Shown here: piece by piece, positions 34,450-43,030 of the stretch
How positions within the stretch are numbered: the stretch's first letter is position 1
How the letters are laid out: the number at the start of each line of letters is the position of its first letter
Assembly: GCA_014529675.2 (NCBI GenBank)
Contig: CP076040.1
Location: forward strand, 496,001 to 560,000
Reading direction: 5' to 3'
Length of the DNA stretch: 64,000 bases
DNA from: Opitutia bacterium ISCC 52
GTDB taxonomy: Bacteria; Verrucomicrobiota; Verrucomicrobiia; Opitutales; UBA2995
Program-made: the position numbers and the translations under genes
The notes under the pieces: model-generated
What the model saw: only the letters and a program-made list of their open reading frames with translations
The model's database searches: none
Told to the model about the DNA's origin: nothing

Positions 34450-35712
34450 TTATTTCTCCATGCCATACGCGCGGGCCAGGATCTGTACCGTATGCAAAAC
34501 GGGGGGTGGGGTCTCGTAAGATTCCAAGTGTTTCTGGATTTGTGTCATGCAGCCAATATTGCCCAGGGCAACTGCATCTGGCTGAGTTGACATCAAATTG
34601 GAGGCCTTTCGTTTTCCCAATGATTGGGCCACATCTGGCTTTTCAATATTGTAAATGCCTGCTGATCCGCAGCAAATTTCCCATTCAGGGGGTTCCAGTA
34701 GTTTCAAATTGGGGATGGCGTTGAGAATTGCTCGTGGGGCGGCTGTTTCACGCTGAGCGTGAGCCAGGTGGCAGGCATCGTGGTAGACTACGTGCATCGA
34801 GCTTTCCAGGCTCGGAGGGGAGATGAGTCCGACTTCTTGAAGGTAGGTACTAATATCCTTTGTTTTGGCCGCTAGAGCAGTTGCTTCCTCCTCATCTGGC
34901 TCGCCAGCAAGGAGGATCGAATATTCGCTGATACCCGATCCGCAACCTGCTGCATTGGTGATCAGTGCATCGACATCCTTTGGAATGGAGCGGATGAGCT
35001 GGCGGGCAGTCTTCCTCGCGTGCTCTTCAATTCCGGTATGCAAAGCGAGGGCTCCGCAGCATGCCTGGTCTTTCGGGATCACCGTTTCGATTCCATTGGC
35101 ACTGAGAACTTCCAAGGTTGCTTTGTTAATCTCTGGAGCCAACACTTGCTGCACGCAGCCGGTCAACAGTGCGACCCGTCCTCGCTTTTCACCGGTCGCT
35201 GGAAAAATGTCTGGTAAAGATTCCTGAGTAGGCAACTTCGCTGGCAATAGATCCAGTGCCGGACGCAATGACTTGGGCAGGATCCCTGCCAAGGGTCGAA
35301 CGAGACCTCCCATACGAAACGCCCACTTTGCTCGAGTAGCGTAGGGTAGCGTATTCAATATTATACTACGGAATAGTTTCCTGCCAAAAGGCTGCTTTCT
35401 TTCTGTTTCTGCTTTCGATCGAAAGGCAGTGATCAAGTGGTCGTATTCAACACCAGACGGGCAGGCTGTGATGCAGGCATCGCAACCCAGGCAATTATCG
35501 ATGGGGTCTAAAGCTTCCTCAATAGGTACTGTTCCTTCCAGCACTTCCTTCATGATGAAGATGCGACCTCTCGGAGAGTTGATTTCTTCGCCCAGTTCAT
35601 CGTAGGTCGGACAGGTCGGTAGGCAAAATCCACAATGGACACAGGCTTCAACGCCTTGGGTTAATGCATGTGCTTTGGGTCCGAGAGAGTTTTTATCAAT
35701 GACGTGCTGCAT
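34450..35712 (-). CDS. glcF: Glycolate oxidase iron-sulfur subunit GlcF
   Basis: 420 residues. Two ferredoxin-type motifs: CVHCGFCLPTCPTY near residue 24 and CLGCDACITACPSGVEY near 75. Two CCG-type domains follow (QACCGALALHTGIEEH near 210, HDACHLAHAQ near 300 and EICCGSAGIYNIE near 335). It passes electrons from glycolate oxidation to the respiratory chain, at the membrane with GlcD and GlcE. Last gene of the operon, two bases after glcE. Confidence 0.95.
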   Translation of the reverse strand: MQHVIDKNSLGPKAHALTQGVEACVHCGFCLPTCPTYDELGEEINSPRGRIFIMKEVLEGTVPIEEALDPIDNCLGCDACITACPSGVEYDHLITAFRSKAETERKQPFGRKLFRSIILNTLPYATRAKWAFRMGGLVRPLAGILPKSLRPALDLLPAKLPTQESLPDIFPATGEKRGRVALLTGCVQQVLAPEINKATLEVLSANGIETVIPKDQACCGALALHTGIEEHARKTARQLIRSIPKDVDALITNAAGCGSGISEYSILLAGEPDEEEATALAAKTKDISTYLQEVGLISPPSLESSMHVVYHDACHLAHAQRETAAPRAILNAIPNLKLLEPPEWEICCGSAGIYNIEKPDVAQSLGKRKASNLMSTQPDAVALGNIGCMTQIQKHLESYETPPPVLHTVQILARAYGMEK

Positions 35713-35714
35713 GA

Positions 35715-36827
35715 CTAGCTCGCTACCTCCGAGGTCGATGGGGAAAAAGTAAGAAAACGATTTTCGGGATCCAGGGCTTTTTGAACCCGGTTGATAAAGG
35801 GTACTGAAGAAGTATTCCCAATCAGGGGATGCGGATCTATCGGTCCTTTTATTTGAAGTCCGGTTAGTTTCTGAGTTTTAAGAATCTCGTCTAAGCTCGA
35901 ACTTTCATCGTCTGCAGGACCACTCAAATAAAGCGTTTTCCCACCGTTGGTCAGGTGAAGGTTCCAATTTTCAAGTTGGAGTGCATTAAGAAACGTTAAT
36001 GCGGAATGTGGATGTGTAGCGACTTTGAAGAGTGGCCGATTGTCTTGAGCCCACTTGAATCCTTTGATGGACTTCCATAGGTCTTGCTCGGGTTCGCCAA
36101 AGGTCAAGCTTAGGTCTTTATTGATCAGGGATTCGAGTCCCTTCTTGCGAGCATCCATCGTCGCCTCCTGGAATCCCAGTCTGAGTTGGAGGTTTAGCTG
36201 GTTGTCCAATTCGACTCCTTCGAGGTCATAGCCCTTGAGGATTGGGAGGATAGAAAGGGCGTCCTGGTGGCTTTCAAAACGGGTTTGTAATGTGACGTAG
36301 GATTGAGGTTCGGGAAATACTTTGAACGATACTTCCGTCAAAATGCCTAATCGACCCAAGCTGCCATTGAATAATTTTGGAAAGTCGAACCCCGCTGCAT
36401 TCTTAACAACTTTGCCTCCGCCTCGGACGAAGTTTCCCAGGCCATCTACAAACCGGACGCCAATTATAAAGTCTTTGAGTGGGCCGTAGCGGTAAGCGCC
36501 TGGACCTGATAGGCCTGCTGCTACAGTACCTCCTACCGTTGCACCTTCTTCAGCCATAGGTGGATCAAAGGGAAGGTATTGTCCGTTTTCTGCCAAAGCT
36601 TCGACTACCTCGCTAAGGAGGGTGCCTGCTTGAACCGTAATGGTGTATTCGGAGGGCTGGTATTCAACGATGCCGGAAAGTTGCCGGGTATCAATCAACG
36701 TGGTTGTCTCATGTGATTTCCACAGGGAAGGTTTGGTCCCGCTACCACGAGGGATAACTTCAGATAGGGACTTAACCTGCGATATGAGATCGTCAACTGA
36801 AGAGGGTATTTCGATTGGCTGCCCCAT
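35715..36827 (-). CDS. glcE: Glycolate oxidase FAD-binding subunit GlcE
   Basis: 370 residues. FAD_binding_4 domain: VIPRGSGTKPSLWK, YTITVQAGTLLSEV, PFDPPMAEEGATVGGTVAAGLSGPGAYRYGPLKDFIIGVRFVDG and GKVVKNAAGFDFPKLFNGSLGRLGILTEVSFKVFP. Shorter than GlcD, as is usual for GlcE. Sits two bases downstream of glcD and two bases upstream of glcF. Confidence 0.94.
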   Translation of the reverse strand: MGQPIEIPSSVDDLISQVKSLSEVIPRGSGTKPSLWKSHETTTLIDTRQLSGIVEYQPSEYTITVQAGTLLSEVVEALAENGQYLPFDPPMAEEGATVGGTVAAGLSGPGAYRYGPLKDFIIGVRFVDGLGNFVRGGGKVVKNAAGFDFPKLFNGSLGRLGILTEVSFKVFPEPQSYVTLQTRFESHQDALSILPILKGYDLEGVELDNQLNLQLRLGFQEATMDARKKGLESLINKDLSLTFGEPEQDLWKSIKGFKWAQDNRPLFKVATHPHSALTFLNALQLENWNLHLTNGGKTLYLSGPADDESSSLDEILKTQKLTGLQIKGPIDPHPLIGNTSSVPFINRVQKALDPENRFLTFSPSTSEVAS

Positions 36828-36829
36828 AA

Positions 36830-38269
36830 TTATTCGCGCGATATAATCCCCGCTTTTTCAAGAGGATGTGCTCCATGGGTTGTGAGAGCAGGTGCTTCTC
36901 CTCCCGGAAACATTTTTCCACGATTGGCAATTTCTAATGGGTCAATTGCTCGACGAACGCGTTTCATACATTCCATGTCCGTCTCGTTGAACATCTCTGG
37001 CATGTACTTTTTCTTTTCCATGCCTACTCCGTGTTCACCGGTTATGGATCCACCCATCTCAACGCACATTCTCAAAATTTTTCCTGCTAGTTCTTCTGCA
37101 TGGTGAAGGGCTCCTTCTTCCTTTCCGTTGAACATAATTAACGGGTGAAGATTGCCGTCGCCGGCATGAAAGACGTTCGCAACATCGAGACCGTATTCCT
37201 TGCTGTAGTTTTCGATCTTTACGAGGGCTTCTCCCAGTCGAGAGCGTGGCACAACCCCATCCTGGACGAGGTAGTCGGGGGAAAGGCGCCCAACGGCGGA
37301 GAATGCACTCTTACGACCTTTCCATATAGTCATTCGCTCTGCGTCGTCTTGAGCCACTCGTGTTTCGTAAGCTCCTGTGGTATCGATGAGTGCACGAAGG
37401 GTTTTAAAGTCTTCTTCTACGGCTTCTATCTCGCCTTCAAGTTCCACGATCAACAACGCTGCCGCATCTTGCGGATAACCCGCGTTGACTGCCGTCTCAG
37501 CGGCTTTGATGGACAGCTTATCCATTATTTCCATTGCTCCGGGCAACATGCCGGAATCTACCACTGCTGATACAGCATGACCTGCTTTCTCTAGTGAATC
37601 GTAGGCGGCAAGAAGTGTGCAGTAGCGTTGGGGTTGTGGAGTAAGTCTCAGGGTGACTTCCAGGGCTACGCCAAAAAGACCTTCGTTGCCGCAGAAAAAT
37701 CCCGCGGCATCCGGGCCTACGGTATCCCCTGATTCTCCGCCAAGTTCTACCACTTCACCGTCTGCTAATACCGCTTTGATGCCTAATACATGGTTAGCTG
37801 TCATGCCATATTTCAAACAATGAGCGCCGCCGGAATTAAAGGCGAGGTTTCCACCTATGGTGCAGATTTGTTGGCTGCTTGGATCTGGAGCGTAATAGAG
37901 TCCGTGAGGAGCAGCAGCCTGACTAACCTTGAGGTTGACGGTGCCAGCTTGCACCACTGCATAACGGTTTTCTGGATCGAGCTTAAGGATCTTGTTTAAG
38001 CGATTGAGGGTAATAACCACTCCACCTTCGACGGGCATGGATCCACCCGAAAGGCTAGTGCCGCTTCCACGTGCCATGAAGGGCACGCCTGCTTGGTGAC
38101 AAAGCCGGACAGTTTCAATTACCTGCTCATTAGTCTCGGGAACGACTACGGCAAGCGGCTCCGACCGGAATGAAGTCAAGCCATCCGTTTCGTACGCAAC
38201 GAGCTGAGACTTTTTAGTAAAGAGTTGCTTGGGGGTGAAGAGCTGCTCGAGTTGCTTGATTAGATCCAT
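36830..38269 (-). CDS. glcD: Glycolate oxidase subunit GlcD
   Basis: 479 residues. FAD_binding_4 ([49 protein letters not shown]) and FAD-oxidase_C ([37 protein letters not shown]) domains. It oxidises glycolate to glyoxylate, first gene of glcDEF. A marine role would be use of algal photorespiratory glycolate. Starts with ATG 38269; the RRM gene lies upstream. Confidence 0.95.
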   Translation of the reverse strand: MDLIKQLEQLFTPKQLFTKKSQLVAYETDGLTSFRSEPLAVVVPETNEQVIETVRLCHQAGVPFMARGSGTSLSGGSMPVEGGVVITLNRLNKILKLDPENRYAVVQAGTVNLKVSQAAAPHGLYYAPDPSSQQICTIGGNLAFNSGGAHCLKYGMTANHVLGIKAVLADGEVVELGGESGDTVGPDAAGFFCGNEGLFGVALEVTLRLTPQPQRYCTLLAAYDSLEKAGHAVSAVVDSGMLPGAMEIMDKLSIKAAETAVNAGYPQDAAALLIVELEGEIEAVEEDFKTLRALIDTTGAYETRVAQDDAERMTIWKGRKSAFSAVGRLSPDYLVQDGVVPRSRLGEALVKIENYSKEYGLDVANVFHAGDGNLHPLIMFNGKEEGALHHAEELAGKILRMCVEMGGSITGEHGVGMEKKKYMPEMFNETDMECMKRVRRAIDPLEIANRGKMFPGGEAPALTTHGAHPLEKAGIISRE

Positions 38270-38358
38270 TTGGGAATTCCATCCTCTTAAGCTGAGGATT
38301 TCTAATCAAGCCTCTTTGCGTATCATTTATTAGGACACGGTATGTCCGGAAGCTGTGT

Positions 38359-38715
38359 CTAACGATCCCAGTTTCTGCCGCCGCGTCGGCCTCCGCCTCC
38401 ACGACGATCTCCGCCGCCACCGCCTCCGCGGCATCCGCCGCGACCCCCGCCTCCTCCTCCACCGCGTTCGCGGTCAAGTGCGAGTTTGATGGCTACTTCG
38501 CTGCCTAAAAGCTCTTTGCCATTTAGTTCTTCGATAGCGGTTAAGGCATCGTTCTCACTGGCCATGGTCACAAAACCAAAACCTCGAGAGTTACCCGTGC
38601 TACGATCAGTCACTACTACGGTTTCCAAAACCGATCCATGACCGAGAAAGAAATCAGAAAGATCTTGCTGGGTTACCGCAAAGTTCAGGTTCCCCACATA
38701 CAGTTTATTGTTCAT
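38359..38715 (-). CDS. RRM RNA-binding protein with Gly/Arg-rich tail
   Basis: 118 residues. One RNA-recognition motif (residues 4-80): RNP2 KLYVGNLNF and RNP1 NSRGFGFVTM. The tail (about 85-118) is an RGG-like low-complexity run of Gly and Arg ending RRGGRNWDR. Resembles bacterial Rbp proteins that bind single-stranded RNA and are often cold-induced. The repetitive GC-rich DNA at 38375-38470 is this tail. Confidence 0.93.
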   Translation of the reverse strand: MNNKLYVGNLNFAVTQQDLSDFFLGHGSVLETVVVTDRSTGNSRGFGFVTMASENDALTAIEELNGKELLGSEVAIKLALDRERGGGGGGGRGGCRGGGGGGDRRGGGGRRGGRNWDR

Positions 38716-38891
38716 CGTTTATACTTGTTTATACTCCGCCTAAAAACGTGCGCCTGATATAATTAATCGAAATGAGGGGGCTAACTGCTGGGGAGTTTCT
38801 TTTGAAAGAAGTTAATTGAGGATGAGTTTGAGCGGCTATTGGGAACGCGAATGGTGAGAATCGCAATCCGAAATGCCCTGAATCTCCAATT

Positions 38892-41228
38892 TCAGGTGTT
38901 TTTTAACCAATTTTCAAGATCATCCTGATTGCGGATAGTATGGTCAGACTGAAAGTCCTCCATTAGTAGATCCTGATAGGAGGTTTCAGCAAACCGCTTG
39001 CAGTGAAAGAGAATGCGCGCCGTTTGCCCAGGAGCTCGTACGAGGCGCCCCAGTGCTTGATTGATTTTCTGCATGCCGGGTATCTGATAAACCTCTTCGA
39101 ATGCAGGGTCTCGACCCAAGTGCTTACGATCTTCCATACGCTTCTTTTGAAGTGCATTCACCTCGGGTAGAGCGGGTCCAACGATAATGGCCAAGTCAGT
39201 ATGACCTCCAAGGTGATCAATCCCCTCGGCAAATACACTGCCCAATATTAGAAATATCAGGTCTGATTCCGTAACTGCCTCGTCAATGAAATGGGTTTGT
39301 CTTTCCGTTGATCCTCCTCGGCTTTGAAGGGCGACAGCGAGATGAGGGAATTCGTTTTCGATAACCAGTTTAATCCTTTCTCCATATTTGTAGGAGGGAA
39401 AAAATACAACGACGGGTTGAGCACTTGACTGTACGCATCGAGCGAGGGTCTCGGCTGTGGTAAAGCTATGTCGATCTCGAGCCTTGTACCTTGTGTCGAC
39501 TCTTAGGTCGACAGAGCATTGGTAAGCGTTGTGTCGCCAAGGAGTGTTGGCCTCCACCCATATCGGTTTCGTTTTATTTGATACAAGGCCCAGTTGTTTC
39601 AGGAAATATGGCTGCGGCTCCAAAGTCGCAGACATGAGTAATACTTGCCGGCATTCATTCAACGTATTCCCAATCTCGTAGGATGCATCCAGGCAACTTA
39701 GGTTGAGGGTTCCCGGCTTGGAACTCCAAACTAGCTTCTCCAAATGATCGTTCTTGAAAAACGTTTCCGTATCGGCAAGTTCCCAGATGGAGTGTAAGGC
39801 ATCCTCCGTGAGTAATTGCCCATGAATTGGATAAGTCTCAAGCGCGGTTGCCAACTGCTCGGAACAGTCGCGAGCCTCGTATGATTTATAGTCGGCCATA
39901 CTGTCGGATGGCTCCACTGATTCCAACAGATCGAGCCAGGCTTCCAGCGCTCGACGAATGGTCGGATGTCCGTTTGTGAATTGGAGCTCAGCATGCCATT
40001 GTGACACTTCGTCGTGGGAAATCTGATACGAGAAAACATCGGCCACCCGGCTGGCAATGTTATGAGCTTCGTCTACGATTAACAGAGTTTGAGAAAGATC
40101 AAAACCAGGCTGCTCAAGAAACAGGTTCCGGTTGCGCGGAGAAAAAAGGTAGTTCAAATCACCCACCCAGATATCTGCATAAGGTAAGCTTGCTCGCATA
40201 AGCTCATAAGGACACAGGGCTTCTTTACTCCCTGTTTCCCTGAACCTTAATGGTTGGTCGATGGGGCTTTGGATGAATGAGTAGGGCGAAAGATTGCAGT
40301 TCTTCCATCGATTTCCATGCCTCAGCCTTTGATCATCAGGATCACAACGACAGGTAGGTGAGCTGCACAGTTCATCACGGTTGCGAACTTGAACGGCCGT
40401 AAGTTCGGAGTCTTCAGGAAGCATTGAGGCCAACTGCTTCATCACTTGGTGCTGCCCGCTGCTCTTACTGGTCAGGTAGAGGACTTGTTGATATCGGCCT
40501 GAAATGATTTGATTGATGGCATATTCCAGTGAGACGCCTGTTTTCCCGAATCCTGTGGGTGCTTGGAAGAATGCCAGCTTACTCAGCTCCGTCGCTTGGA
40601 GAAGGGCCTCCTGAATGTTTTCTTGTCCATCTCGAAGGACTCCGAAAGCGCGGACTTCCTTCAGCTTTGCAAATTTTGACTGGCGAGCTTTCTGGTTTTC
40701 TACGTACTCCCACAAGCTTCCAATTTGTGAATGAAATAGGTCGATGCAGTGCTGGTCATCGGTGACATGTTGCCGGATCCCATCACATATACTTATAAAT
40801 AAAAGCTCCCCCTTAAACGGTTTTTCCAGGTCCCGACGTTCGCTCAAGAGAGCCAAGTAGGTTCCTAGCTGAGCAAAATAGCTTTGATACTGATTTACCA
40901 GTTCGTCTGTTTCCGCAGGCAGTTCATGACCAGTGGTTTTTATTTCCCTGATTAATATGTGGTACTCCTGATCTATCCACTGATCGATTCTACCTTGTAT
41001 GTTAAATTTCCAACCTTTGTAGGGCCACGTTCTACGAAGACTCACTTCGTATCTCCCGATTTCGCCTGACTGTTTGGATGCTCGTTCCTGCTCTTGATGC
41101 CATTCCACTCCCACTTGAGTTCGCCAACGTCCCAACCTTCTCCGCATTCGATGACCGGGGCCGGTGCTGAACTCCGCGAGTTCGCCCACACTTATCGAAA
41201 CTTTCTTATTCTCCAGATCTACCTGCAT
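38892..41228 (-). CDS. XPD/DinG-like Fe-S DNA helicase fused to PD-(D/E)XK nuclease domain
   Basis: 778 residues. An N-terminal RecB/Cas4-like nuclease domain shows GRIDQWIDQ, REIKTT and QLGTYLALL (Asp, ExK and QxxxY motifs, residues about 70-150). The SF2 helicase follows: Walker A FQAPTGFGKTGVS near 225, Cys cluster CSSPTCRC / NC / CPY (4Fe-4S, residues about 290-340), VDEAHN box near 390, LMSATLEPQ and motif VI NQALGRLVRAPG. It should unwind 5'-3' DNA and may cut it. Last gene of a repair/RNA operon, six bases after the recO-like gene. Confidence 0.9.
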   Translation of the reverse strand: MQVDLENKKVSISVGELAEFSTGPGHRMRRRLGRWRTQVGVEWHQEQERASKQSGEIGRYEVSLRRTWPYKGWKFNIQGRIDQWIDQEYHILIREIKTTGHELPAETDELVNQYQSYFAQLGTYLALLSERRDLEKPFKGELLFISICDGIRQHVTDDQHCIDLFHSQIGSLWEYVENQKARQSKFAKLKEVRAFGVLRDGQENIQEALLQATELSKLAFFQAPTGFGKTGVSLEYAINQIISGRYQQVLYLTSKSSGQHQVMKQLASMLPEDSELTAVQVRNRDELCSSPTCRCDPDDQRLRHGNRWKNCNLSPYSFIQSPIDQPLRFRETGSKEALCPYELMRASLPYADIWVGDLNYLFSPRNRNLFLEQPGFDLSQTLLIVDEAHNIASRVADVFSYQISHDEVSQWHAELQFTNGHPTIRRALEAWLDLLESVEPSDSMADYKSYEARDCSEQLATALETYPIHGQLLTEDALHSIWELADTETFFKNDHLEKLVWSSKPGTLNLSCLDASYEIGNTLNECRQVLLMSATLEPQPYFLKQLGLVSNKTKPIWVEANTPWRHNAYQCSVDLRVDTRYKARDRHSFTTAETLARCVQSSAQPVVVFFPSYKYGERIKLVIENEFPHLAVALQSRGGSTERQTHFIDEAVTESDLIFLILGSVFAEGIDHLGGHTDLAIIVGPALPEVNALQKKRMEDRKHLGRDPAFEEVYQIPGMQKINQALGRLVRAPGQTARILFHCKRFAETSYQDLLMEDFQSDHTIRNQDDLENWLKNT

Positions 41229-41234
41229 CTTTTC

Positions 41235-41849
41235 CTAAAGCAGGATATCCGTGTGGTGTTGGATGTAATGCTTTAAATCGTCATTACATTTTCTCACTTC
41301 TTCTGGTTTCATCGTCAACTCGTTGAGCGGCGTGTTGAGAATAGATGCAACGGTTATACGATTCTGATGAGTCAATTTCTGGAACCAGTCGTGCTTCACT
41401 GGGTAACCTTCATTACGGGCATAAACAAACAGGCATTTGAAAAACACGGCTTCAGGTTGAATCCTTTTTTCCCAGGCATCTAATCCGCGTTGGGTAAGTT
41501 GATAGGCGGATCCTACATCCATGTCCCGTGGAAGGTTTTTCATCAGGATAGTCGACCATTCGCATGCGAGTTCTAATGCGATGAACGATTTGGCTAATCC
41601 GCGTCGTCGTTTCAGAATGGTGACTTCTTTGATAAAGCCGAATCCGCCATCTCCTTTTTTGTCCAGGACAGCCTCAATATCGTCAAAGAGATCTGGGGTA
41701 GAACCCGAACGGATATTCTTTTTAGACCTCCGCATCATGACCATGGTGTTGCCAGTTGTCTCGCTCAATACATTGAGTCGATGGAACTGCTCGCCCGATG
41801 CCTCGCGCTTCAGAATAATACCTCTGAGATGCACCGATTGCGCAACCAT
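41235..41849 (-). CDS. recO: RecO-like DNA repair protein
   Basis: About 204 residues from ATG 41849, four bases after the DUF502 stop; the frame extends into it. The N-terminal OB-fold pattern (VHLRGIILKREASGEQFHRLNVLSETTG ... MVMMRRSKKN) and helical remainder fit RecO, including its usual place beside ybeY and helicase genes. The zinc-binding CxxC seen in some RecO proteins is absent. Identity to RecO is likely but the family diverges fast. Confidence 0.7.
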   Translation of the reverse strand: MVAQSVHLRGIILKREASGEQFHRLNVLSETTGNTMVMMRRSKKNIRSGSTPDLFDDIEAVLDKKGDGGFGFIKEVTILKRRRGLAKSFIALELACEWSTILMKNLPRDMDVGSAYQLTQRGLDAWEKRIQPEAVFFKCLFVYARNEGYPVKHDWFQKLTHQNRITVASILNTPLNELTMKPEEVRKCNDDLKHYIQHHTDILL

Positions 41850-41853
41850 GGGA

Positions 41854-42558
41854 TCACGCCTCGGTGAGTTTTTCTTCGCTCGGGTTTTCGATTTTAACGG
41901 TCGTATCTTCTCCGTCTTCAATCGGGTAAGGTGGAACCACGGCTCCGCCAGAAATGATCAGTTTCATGCCATCGCCAATCGACATGTTAAGCTCATGCAC
42001 TTCTTCCTTGGGAATCATCAAAAGAAAACCACTCGTTGGATTTGGCGTGGTCGGAACAAAAATATTCCGCAACTCGCTATTCGTCTTAGCCTGTGTTTCT
42101 CCTTTGGTCTCACTGGTAAGGAACCCGAGGGCCCAAAGGCCCTTGCGTGGATATTCGATCAGAACTGTTTTCTTAAACACTGCCTTCTGCTGAGTGCTAA
42201 AAGTCTCCACGATTTGTTTGACCGTTTTGTAGACGGTATTGATGAAGGGGACCTTGTTTAAAATATTCTCTGCGAGTGACAGGATCCATTTGCCGACAAA
42301 GTAGCGTGATAGGTACCCGAGCACTGTGATTGCCAAGAATACGATGATCGTAGCCAGAATGTTCCAGATAAGTTGGAGGTCATCGATTTGTCGCCAATCA
42401 GCTGGAATGAAATAGAGCAGATTGTTGCTGACCCGGCCTCCCACGTTATTGACCAACCACACGAATACCCAAAGTGAAACAGCTAAGGGAGTAAGTAAAA
42501 GGAGACCGGTCAGGAAGGCGTTTCTTAGAGATCTCAGGAATGGATATTTTTCAGACAT
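41854..42558 (-). CDS. DUF502 family membrane protein
   Basis: 234 residues from ATG 42558. Two N-terminal helices (FLTGLLLLTPLAVSLWVFVWLV, WNILATIIVFLAITVLGYL), then the soluble DUF502 core with IPFINTVYKTVKQIVETF, VFLIEYPRKGLWALGFLTSE-like and FVPTTPNPTSGFLLMIPKEEV. Function unknown; an exporter role has been proposed for relatives. Overlaps ybeY by eight bases. Confidence 0.9.
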   Translation of the reverse strand: MSEKYPFLRSLRNAFLTGLLLLTPLAVSLWVFVWLVNNVGGRVSNNLLYFIPADWRQIDDLQLIWNILATIIVFLAITVLGYLSRYFVGKWILSLAENILNKVPFINTVYKTVKQIVETFSTQQKAVFKKTVLIEYPRKGLWALGFLTSETKGETQAKTNSELRNIFVPTTPNPTSGFLLMIPKEEVHELNMSIGDGMKLIISGGAVVPPYPIEDGEDTTVKIENPSEEKLTEA

Positions 42559-43030
42559 CAATGATGTATTTAAACAAGGGTACCTTACTGTTTGTTTCCA
42601 GCAAAGACATACAAACTTGTTCTTCTTTCTTCATGACTAGCCGGTCTTCTTCATTCAAGTCATTAAATCCAACTAAGTGCAACCAGCCGTGCACGAGGTA
42701 GAGGGTAAGTTCTTTCGAGAAGTCTATCATGTGCTCCTGGCTATAGTGGTGAGCTGTATCGATGGATACGCATATTTCGCCAGCCATGGCCTCGTCCGGA
42801 TCACCAGGGAAGGTGATAACATCGGTCGAGCTGGGATCATCCAGAAAATCAGCATGGAGCTGGTTATGCTGTTCCTCTTGCAGGAATGCCAGAGAAAGTT
42901 CGCCATCCGGGATGGAGTAGGGCGCGTGTTGATCGAGAAAATCAAAAACGGCTGACACGGCCTCTTCATTCAGTTCAAGCGCTGCGGCGGGGCTGTATAT
43001 CTGTACGTTTCTCTTTTTTACGTTCCTCAT
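42551..43030 (-). CDS. ybeY: Endoribonuclease YbeY (16S rRNA maturation)
   Basis: 159 residues. SFLQEEQHNQLHADFLDDPSSTDVITFPGD fold marks and the metal motif HGWLHLVGFND near residue 128. The family norm is HGxLHLxGYDH; here the third metal ligand His is Asp (position +10). YbeY trims the 3' end of 16S rRNA and checks ribosomes. It overlaps pgpH by 56 bases and DUF502 by eight. The His-to-Asp change could keep metal binding, as Asp serves as third ligand in some zinc proteases. Confidence 0.92.
   Translation of the reverse strand: MRNVKKRNVQIYSPAAALELNEEAVSAVFDFLDQHAPYSIPDGELSLAFLQEEQHNQLHADFLDDPSSTDVITFPGDPDEAMAGEICVSIDTAHHYSQEHMIDFSKELTLYLVHGWLHLVGFNDLNEEDRLVMKKEEQVCMSLLETNSKVPLFKYIIDV

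Noticed and set aside
38375-38470. Tandem DNA repeat or CRISPR-like array
   Set aside because: It is the Gly-rich coding tail of the RRM protein, with no spacer pattern.
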